In this document: positions 56,197 through 64,000 of the stretch, piece after piece
How the letters are laid out: every line of letters starts with the position of its first letter
Position numbering within the stretch: the stretch's first letter is position 1
NCBI GenBank assembly: GCA_020205615.1
Contig: CM035163.1
Coordinates: 135,255,575-135,319,574, forward strand
Length of the DNA stretch: 64,000 nt
Source of the DNA: Panax quinquefolius
Taxonomy: Eukaryota > Streptophyta > Magnoliopsida > Apiales > Araliaceae
Reading direction: 5' to 3'
Made by a program: the position numbers and the translations under genes
Notes under the pieces: generated by a model
Databases searched by the model: none
Seen by the model: the letters and a program-made list of their open reading frames with translations, nothing else
What the model was told of the DNA's origin: nothing

Positions 56197-58874
56197 TCAG
56201 AAGACCCCTCAAATTTTTTAAATAAAAAGGAATTTCCTTTATTTATTATTTTGAAATAGTAAGGGTTGATTTGATTAATGTGGATAGTAAAGGGTTAAAT
56301 ACGCAAATATTTCAAAATAAGCAAGTGGTTATAAAATATTCATTTTGCTTTGAATATTCGCTTGGTCGTGGAATATTCAGATCGCTTGTGAAATATTCGC
56401 ACGACGGCCACAAATGCCATACATGGGGCCCATAACTAAAAGCGATATCGATGAGGAAAACGACAAATTTAAGTGGTTATAAATAACCACGTAGTAACTT
56501 CAAGTAAGACCGTAGTTAACCATCAAGAAGACTGGCTGAATACCCTATGGTTAAAATACGTAATACGCTGGTCGTCGCACAAAGAAACATTACCAGATCG
56601 CATGTGATTGTCAATTATCGATCCTTACGTAAGATGGCACTACTCAATAATTTTCACAAGAATTATCGCTCAATAGTTTATTTTATCGATTCAATAATTG
56701 TCATGCTGATATTTTATTATTATTGTTCAATAATTGTCACCGCATGCAAGATTTCCCATTATCGATCAATAATTCATATTATTTGAATAATATTATTAGA
56801 TAACATTATTGCAATGTCTAGAAAGTTCTCACAAGGAGAGGTTTGGTCACCTAATCAAGCTACCAAAGAAGGAGAAATCCTTATCTGAAAGCCCCTTTCC
56901 CCGGGAACTACCGTCATTGTATAATCAGATTCTCGTAATATTATTTGTGAATAATTAATTATCGATTCATATGATAAGAAATATTTATTTTATATGAATA
57001 TAAATGATGGATTTATTTATGTGGTTATTAATGAAGAAATTATTCTTGAGGTGTTTTATCAAGATTTTATCTGATTGAGGTATTAAAATCAAATCGTGGG
57101 TTTTAGATATATTATGGGTTATAATTTTAATCCACCGCTGATCGTGGTAATTTTTGGGTATGTTATACATACATAAGTCGAGTATATGTCCACAAATTTT
57201 GAACCGTTAAAATGCAACGAATGATTTGTTGTGAATTTTAAGAGGTGCTCTGATTCTAAATTAGGTTTATAATTGATTTTGGTGGAAAATTCTAGAATTG
57301 AGTGGCCCCACTTGTGGTTGGTGAAGAAATGTGCTGAATTTTATTTCAAATGTGGTGGGTGGCAATAGTAGCGAGTGTAAAGCCATCGTAAGCAGTGTCA
57401 AGTCTCGCTTTGCCAATAACATTTTCCTATAAATAGAGGGCTGTTAGAATTGAAAATCACACCGTAAACAAAGTTTTCTCTTTTCTCTATATTATCGAGC
57501 TTATTTTGTGAGAGTATTTAGATACTTTGAGAGTTGTTGTTCAAAGATAAGTTTCATTCAAAGATCACTCCTAATCTTTCCTTCCGGCATCGATTCTTCG
57601 AGGTAAGGATGTTATTTTCTTCTCAAATGATATTAATTCTTCAATATCATTACGCCAAATATCGTCAGTACTTTTTATCAAATTTGAACTTTTTCATGTT
57701 TGGGTTACTATTCATGAGTTACTATTCACGAAGTTACTATTCATGAAGTTACTATTCACGAAGTTACTATTCACGAGTACTATTCATGGCGTGAAAATGT
57801 TTTTTTGTGGAATTTCTATCTTTTGGTGTCTGAGTTACTATTCACGATACTCAAGACTATTCACGATACTCTACACTATTCACTTAATATTTAGACTATT
57901 CAATTTAAAAATGAAAATTTTCTTTTCGCCTAAAATATCTATTCTCGATACTAGCTTTGATCAGATCCATGTTTTAATCATTCTCAATTTTACACCACTA
58001 TGATTATTTTTGAGGTATTATCGACACGGATAAAACAAAGTACTAATCCTTAATCCTTAATCCTCACATTTTGTTTCAATCGGATTCGCTTTTAAAATAT
58101 TTTTCATCATCCTCGCCTTAAATGATGATATTAAGAATATCTTCGGCCCAGAAGTAAAAAGATGAATGATTTCAAGAATATCTTCGGCTCAGAAGTAAAA
58201 GATGAATGATTTCAAGAATATCTTCGGCCCAGAAAGTGATAAATTTAATGATTTTGACAAGAATATCTTTGGCCCGTAAAAAGATGAACAGTGTTTAAAT
58301 GAATACGACCGATCGATGAATATCTTCGGCCTTTAGTAAAGATGAACAAAAGTCAGATGAATACGACTTATCGATGAATATCTTCGCCTCAGAAGAAAAA
58401 GATGAATATTTGATTCGAGATGAATATCATTGATGTTACAGGATAAAATATCGATGATGGACCGTTAAATTCATAGATTATAGTAGATTTCATTCTCACG
58501 AACTCTTCTATGAATTATTATTTCACGCGAATATTGATCCGAAACTTGTTGCCTATCAGATTCTATCGATTTTTCCCTCGTTGAGACTAACGATAATTTG
58601 TTGTATATTATCTTAGTCATAACATTCTTTACCGGGCTAGTCGAGCTCACCCTTTTCCTTTGTTGTTCCATTTTCTTCTCTCGTGAGGCGGTAATGTAAT
58701 AGTACTAGCTCTGTAATGGAATGAAGGTTCTAGAGAGAGTTGTTTAGTAGTCCCTCACCATTATTGTAAAATAATGTATCAATAAATGTGATGAGGATTT
58801 ATTTGAGTATAAATATTGTCTGTAAGATAATATTTGTATTTAAACTCACAGCTTTATTGTTGTGATAATAAAGT
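56197..58874 (+). repeat. LTR N, 3' LTR of gypsy element 3, cut by the gap
   Basis: Begins with a changed terminus (TCAGAAGACCCCTCAAATTT) and follows LTR M closely to AATAAAGT, where the N run starts. Only about 75 bp of its end is missing. The 14-bp array (six units) is at 57706-57787, and seven GAATATCTTCGGC units at 58130-58400. Confidence 0.9.
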
Positions 58875-58974
58875 NNNNNNNNNNNNNNNNNNNNNNNNNN
58901 NNNNNNNNNNNNNNNNNNNNNNNNNNNNNNNNNNNNNNNNNNNNNNNNNNNNNNNNNNNNNNNNNNNNNNNNNN
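58875..58974. other. Assembly gap, 100 N
   Basis: Exactly 100 N, a conventional placeholder for an unknown length. LTR N is cut on the left and LTR O on the right. Open frames spanning it are artefacts. Confidence 0.99.
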
Positions 58975-59313
58975 TACTACGCAACTACGCCAGACATCGA
59001 TTTTTTTTACCACCGGTAGTTCAACAGCTTTAATTCAGAATACCTCCGCCGTTATTTTTATAAAATATTTTGTCATGCTTTTCAATCCGATAATAATTTC
59101 ACAAGGTCCACCAATGATCGAGCATTGTATTTAATATTCCCTAACAAAAAGAATATTCCCGACCAAACTAATATTTTATAACAACTCAAGATACTTTTGC
59201 AAAATTTATAAATATTACCCACAACTATAACATTATATCAAATTTATTCCATAATATTCAAAAATAATATTTATAGAAAAATTCATCTTTATTTATAAAA
59301 GTCGGGTCTTACA
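58975..59313 (-). repeat. LTR O, partial 3' LTR of gypsy element 4
   Basis: Subfamily 1 U3 end (TCCACCAATGATCGAGC, AAATTCATCTTTATTTATAA) ending GGGTCTTACA. About 2.1 kb is missing in the gap if the length equals LTR C. Confidence 0.85.
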
Positions 59314-60560
59314 ACCTCCCTTCTTATGAAATTTCGCCTCAAATTGGGTACGTGACTGGTATGTCAAGAGGTAAGGATACCTGATTTCATTTCAGATTCT
59401 AACTCCCAAGTCATTTCTCAACATCGTGGTTCCTCCACAAAACTTTCGATTGAGGTATAACCTCGAGCGTAGTAATATGTTCCTTCTTATCCAAAATTTG
59501 AACAGAACTCTTCATACGCCAAATCTTCCGCTATTTCGTCCGGCTTCTAACTCAATAATATGGTTCGGGTCTTTCACATATTTACGTAATATAGATATGT
59601 GAAAAACGTTATGAACACGAGACATATTTCAAGCAGAAAGTCGAAGTCTATAGCCACGCTCCTACTCGACGAGGATTAAAATGGACCGATGAATCGAGGG
59701 TTAAGTTTTCTCTCTTCCAAATCTTGTAACTCCTTTCCATGGAGCAACTCTTAACAACACACGATCTCCTATATCAATTCCACGCCCTTCACGAAGATCA
59801 AGATAACTCTTTGTCGATTTTGTGAGGTTTTTATACGCTGTTTGATCGTTTCAATCTTTTCCGTAGTCATATACGCATCAACTCCCGGCCCCAACAACGC
59901 TAAGCTTCACCCACCTCATCCCAAAGATAATCGAGAACTACACTTTCTTCCATACAACGCTCGAATGGAGCCATGCCAATACTTGCTTGATAATCGTTGC
60001 TGTTGTAGAAAACTCCACCAATGGTAAGAACTTGTCCCAACTCCCTCAAATCAAGGACACAGTAGTCTTAATAGATCTTCAAGAGTTCGAATAGTCCTCT
60101 CCGATCGTCCGTCCGTCTCGAGGATGATACGCCGAAGCTAAATCGTAAGTCTGCGTGCTCATAGCTTTTTTGCAACCAACCCAAAATCGCGGAAGTGAAT
60201 CTGGTCTCGATCGTAAACTATGGATACGCCCAGATACCATGCGCCTTACAATCTGCTGCATGACATACGAAAGCAAGACGCTCAAGTGTATAAGTTTCTC
60301 AGATTTGTAAGAAATGAGCAGACTTGGTCAACCTATCAACAATGACCCAAATCGCATCAACGCCTTTGAGAAACCTTAGAAGACCCCAGAACTAAATCCA
60401 TGGTAATGTGCTCCCACTTCCATTCTCGAATTTCAAGTGGTTGCAATGGACCTTTTGGTACTTGATGCCCGCTTAACTCGCTGACAAGTTGACACCTCGA
60501 GATAAACAAAGGCTATATCTCTCTTCATATCGCTTCCACCAAAATGTACGATTTAATATC
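59314..60560 (-). pseudogene. Chromodomain and integrase, gypsy element 4
   Basis: Polypurine tract at 59314-59330, chromodomain block at 59345-59530, and integrase C-terminal half and core to 60560. The core is collinear with 10054-10500, including the region equivalent to DAIWVIVDRLTKSAHF near 60310-60360. A frame at 60079-60285 covers part of the mid region (with RFWVGCKKAMSTQTYDLASA, then YHPRDGRT). Frameshifts throughout. Confidence 0.75.
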
Positions 60561-60683
60561 ATGATACATTTCGTACTCCTGTGATGGATTGTAAATGGTG
60601 TGTCAGGTGCTCCATCATGATATTATACTTTAAATCGTGGTCGTTAGAACACAAAGTCCGGAGTCGACTCAAGTATTCCTTCT

Positions 60684-61240
60684 TCATCGATTCTGCTTCC
60701 TAAAGATAAGACCTTCGTGACTTTCTTCCTCATACGATCGCCTGTGTCTCAGAGCTCGAAGCAGCCTTTTAACTTTATCAATTAAAGTCTGCTCACTCAG
60801 ATACTCGCTTATCATCACACGCGCCCCTCGAGTCTTTAATTCTATCTCCATCCCTTGCAAGTCACACAAAATGGGCTCATACGACAATATCGCACTCAGA
60901 TTGCAGATATGATTTTCTACTCAACGCGCCGCCTACCACGCTCGCTTTTCCAGATGGTATCGATGGTACGATCATAATCTTTCAACAGCTTCAAGCCAAC
61001 GCCGTTGTCGCACGTCGAGTTCCTTTGAGTGAAGAAATATTCGAGGCTTTTTATGATCCAGAAGATCTCCACTTTCTCCCCATACAAGTAATGCCTCCAA
61101 ATTTTAAGGCAGAAGATAACAACCGCTAACTCTAGATCATGAGTAGGATAATTCCTCTCATATTCTTTTGAGTTGTCGCGAGGCATAAAGCTATTACTTT
61201 TCCATGTCAGCATGAGAACACATCCCAACCCTTTTGCTCA
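60684..61240 (-). pseudogene. RNase H and linker, gypsy element 4
   Basis: Frame 60917-61228 reads MGCVLMLTWKSNSFMPRDNS, then [20 protein letters not shown] sequence, a disrupted TDHKSL (WIIKSLEY), and LKDYDRTI. Frame 60684-60887 holds the linker before integrase (LCDLQGMEIELKTRGARVMI). Same layout as 10760-11241. Confidence 0.78.
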
Positions 61241-61329
61241 AGATCACCAGAGATGACAAATCCTCCGAGCCGGCATGGTATCACGTAACAAAATAAATAA
61301 GTCTCCTCTCGAAGTTCTTGAAAACTCTT

Positions 61330-62125
61330 CTCACATTCTTCGCCTCCAACCGAACTTCAGATCTTCCGAGTCACCGAAGTCATCGGAATAGCGATTCGAG
61401 AAAATCCTTCCATTTAATCTCCGATAATAACCAAACTAAACCGAGAAAGCTACGATTTCTATCACATCGATTTAGGTTGTTCCCTACTTAATAGCTTCAA
61501 TCTTCATTGGTCAACAGATATTCCACGACTTGATACCACGTGCCCAAGGAATGCTACTTCTTCGCCGTAACTCGTGATTTCTTCAACTCGCATAAAGCTT
61601 ATATTCACGGCTTTTGGAGTGTCACTTCAAGTGTTGCTTTCATGATCTTCACTTCGCTTTTGGAATAAATAAGGATGTATCAATAAAGACGTACCACAAA
61701 GTGATCTAAATATTCCTCGAATACTCTGGCTCATCATATCCATGAAGGCAATAGAGAGCATTAGTCAATCCAAAGGACACGACTAGAATTCATAATGCCC
61801 GCATCGAAGTTCTAAAAGTCGCTTTGAATGTCACGGCTCTAATCTTCAATCGGTGATATCCTAACTAAGATCAATCTTTGAAAAGAATTTGGCTCGTGAC
61901 CGGGTCAAACAGTCATCAATACGCGGGCAATGGATACCTATTTTTGATGGTGATGATTCAACTCCCGATAATCAATACAAAGTCGATACTCCCATCTTTC
62001 TTCTTCACGTAATCAGTAACAGAGCACCCCAAGGAGAAGTACTCAGACTAATAAAGCCAATGTCAACAATTCCTCGCAGCTGGGTCTTTAACTCCTCAAG
62101 TTCAATAGAGCTATTCGACATGGGC
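61330..62125 (-). pseudogene. Reverse transcriptase, gypsy element 4
   Basis: Collinear with 11330-12120. The palm with the FIDD equivalent lies near 61670-61690 (plus strand ATGTATCAATAAAGACG, one base short). The start motif [10 protein letters not shown] equivalent lies near 62100-62120, damaged. More indels than in gypsy element 2; no frame longer than ~70 codons on the coding strand. Confidence 0.75.
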
Positions 62126-62274
62126 TTTGAAATAGGTTTCAGACGTTCAAGGTCGATATATAAAATTCAATTTCACGCCCGGGGTAGGCCAGAAGTTCTT
62201 CTGGGAATACGCCAGAAATTTATTAACAATAGAATATCGCTTAAAACCGACGATTTATTTTTATTTAAATCATG

Positions 62275-62780
62275 CGATATGAGCTAAGAAAGCTCGACAT
62301 CCGCTTTTTCAATAAACTAATAGCTTTTATGGCTCGAGACGACCGTGATTGATTTTAATGGTTTGGTCGTTTGAATTCGCATAATAGGTTGATTAGAATA
62401 TGAAAGCTAACAACCTCATTTAAAACAATCAATTTTTGCATGATAAGTAGTTAACCAATCAATCCTTGTAATCACGCCAAATGCAAGTATTTTTAATGAA
62501 ATAAGATCGATTGTGTAATGCGAGGGTACCGATTTGAACCAAACAAGACTTATAAACAAGTGGATGTAATGAAGGTTTCTCCCAACTGAGTTTCCACAGA
62601 TAAGTCAAAGTCTAATTTCTCCTGAGTCAAATTTAATCGATGAGCGCAAGTAGAGAAATAAAAGAATGGGTAGAACCCAGATCAAATAAAGTATGTATTT
62701 CATTAGAGTTTATGATAAGCTTACCCGTGATGACCTCATTCGGATTCTCGCTCTTTCGGGAGGTCACAACAAATGCTCTC
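62275..62780 (-). pseudogene. Aspartic protease, gypsy element 4
   Basis: Frame 62633-62890 contains SENPNEVITGKLIINSNEIH and TLFDLGSTHSFIS, where the active site reads DLGS instead of DTGS. Downstream sequence to 62275 parallels 12276-12490. Frameshifted after SLLALID. Confidence 0.78.
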
Positions 62781-62864
62781 CTCAGACTAACGGCTTTTAA
62801 TTTTCTGGACGGCCTTTGGTGCCTTCCATCCCAGCTGAATTTGTCTTCTGGAAACGCATACAAA

Positions 62865-62965
62865 ATCGAGCTGTTGACCTTCTCTTCCACAATTATAACA
62901 CGCTTGACTATACGACGCTTTGATCGATGTGTCCTCTCCTCCGCATTGAAGCATACGATAGTGGT
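62865..62965 (-). pseudogene. Zinc-knuckle region of gag, gypsy element 4
   Basis: The reading includes MLQCGGEDTSIKA and ACYNCGREGQQLDF, damaged versions of the CCHC pair at 12864-12965. Two knuckle positions are recognisable but metal ligands are lost to indels. Confidence 0.7.
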
Positions 62966-63049
62966 CTTTCTCCTTCCTTAACAACGGGTGTTTGTGTCGA
63001 CGCCTTTCCATCATCATGAATCTCCTTTCTTGAAATGTCCATTCTATTG

Positions 63050-63927
63050 TTGGGCCCCGACACCACCAAGTGGTTACTTATATCTCCGCCCGTTGATTCC
63101 CTCCACGCTTGTTGTCACCGCCGACGACTATTCTCGCCGGTATTATAATTTTGCTTACCGCTTCTTTTTAGTCAAGGCTGACTCATTATCGCGCTCCACT
63201 AATCGAGCCCTATTTACAACATCCAATACAAACACAGCTTTATGAGAAATAAGATGTCGACGATCTCCCGCTTCAAACCTCTTAAAACATTCGCGCCATT
63301 CTCTCTTCATTATCCACCAAGTGGGACGAAACCGTGATAACTCCGCAAATTTTGCCTCGTATCATGACACACTGGCCATATTGTTTTGTTCCAACTTGAT
63401 AAACTCCACCTCCTTCATGTGGCGTAATACTTTCGTGAAAGTATTTGTCGCTGAATGCCTCCCTCGAACTTCTCCCAAGATATCTTCAAGACAAATTGGT
63501 CGAGTACGCTTTTACCGATTCTCACCAAGAATCCGCCTCCGCAAGAACATAAAGGCTAAGTAGTGGAACCTTTTGCTTCCTGAGCATCCCAAGACATCAA
63601 ATATCTTGGTAACTGCTTTTATCCATGCTTCCGCCGTAAGTGGTTTTGCTCTCCTTAAACTCCCGGTGGTCCCAGCTCCTTAAATTGTTTAAGCAAGGAT
63701 CCGCCGAGAGTTTTCCGTGTTTCCACCTACGCTTTTGGATGAGTCGCTTCTCGTCATTGTCAGATAAATCGCATAAAGCCTCCGAACATTCGATCATTCA
63801 TCATTTGGTCGTTGTTGTTGCTTGCATGAGGATTGAGCCGCCTCGATGCACATTATCCTCGATTATCGACATGTGGTGAATCAACAATCGTCAGGCCCAT
63901 TGCTATTCTCAACATTCTCGATGTCAT
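63050..63927 (-). pseudogene. gag capsid region, gypsy element 4
   Basis: Start near 63927, equivalent to 13944. Downstream pieces match 13078-13944, e.g. the segment around AACTCCACCTCCTTCATGTG (63403-63422) and the frame at 63597-63797 near the gag N-terminal third. All frames broken. Confidence 0.75.
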
Positions 63928-64000
63928 TTTAGACATCGCCACAAAACAAAAGGTTAATCGACATGTAACAAATTATCCCTATCTTTCGACCAACCAATAA

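Larger units (their letters stand above)
50390..58874 (+). mobile_element. Gypsy element 3 (Tekay/Del-like, plus strand), two LTRs, shortened interior
   Basis: 5' LTR 50390-53137, primer site, gag, protease, RT start, RNase H/integrase remnants, polypurine tract, then 3' LTR 56197 to the gap. The interior is only ~3.06 kb. RT beyond its first ~60 residues, most of RNase H and most of integrase are deleted. It inserted into LTR L. The right end and right target duplication are lost in the gap. Confidence 0.88.
58975..64000 (-). mobile_element. Gypsy element 4 (Tekay/Del-like, minus strand), partial
   Basis: The end of the 3' LTR (58975-59313) is followed by a polypurine tract and an almost full-length interior in the same order as gypsy element 2. 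It reaches the gag start at about 63927 and the window edge just before the primer site. It is collinear with 9200-14000 throughout, with more indels. The 5' LTR should begin within ~150 bp beyond the window. Confidence 0.9.

Noticed and set aside
58799..59134. Open frames running through the N gap
   Set aside because: Produced by translating N as X; not real.

Overview
This window is plant nuclear DNA, almost certainly a draft assembly. The evidence is Ty3/gypsy and Ty1/copia retrotransposons with plant-type initiator-Met primer sites, a plant hAT derivative, a Stowaway-type MITE, and a seven-exon gene with GT-AG introns that encodes a plant neprosin-domain protein. A run of exactly 100 N at 58875-58974 is an assembly gap. 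The species cannot be named from the sequence. There are no bacterial-type genes, operons or CRISPR arrays.

Layout. 1-4758: the 3' part of a minus-strand Tekay/Del-like gypsy element with most of pol deleted. 4759-6841: the 3' end of a plus-strand copia element (broken RNase H region, then its LTR). 6847-16577: a complete minus-strand gypsy element with two ~2.45-kb LTRs and an exact 5-bp target duplication (ACTTG), whose gag-pol is broken by frameshifts. 16620-17523: a hAT deletion derivative with an exact 8-bp duplication, carrying a Stowaway-type MITE. 17532-26575: a gene island with the neprosin-domain gene (20949-23844, minus, 427 codons, no visible defect). 26576-30535: a long-inverted-repeat (foldback-like) element with a solo gypsy LTR inside its left terminus. 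30879-38624: fragmented gypsy coding sequence and a gypsy LTR that carries another solo LTR. 38625-50389: a stack of LTRs, several of them solo, nested up to three deep. 50390-58874: a plus-strand gypsy element with both LTRs but a shortened interior. After the gap, 58975-64000 is another minus-strand gypsy element that runs off the window.

How the parts work together. The neprosin gene is the only gene I judge intact. All other coding sequence belongs to decayed mobile elements. The gypsy LTRs share ends (TGTAAGACC...GCGTCACA) and fall into at least two subfamilies. Subfamily 2 (copies E, G, H, K, L, M, N; a 14-bp ACTATTCACGAGTT-type array in the transcribed leader) repeatedly inserted into subfamily 1 (copies A-D, F, I, O). 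The many 5-bp duplications around single LTRs show that LTR-LTR recombination has removed most element bodies. Differences between copies are concentrated at CAG/CTG-type sites as small indels. This may reflect long-read consensus errors at methylated cytosines, so frameshifts in the retroelements should be read with caution.
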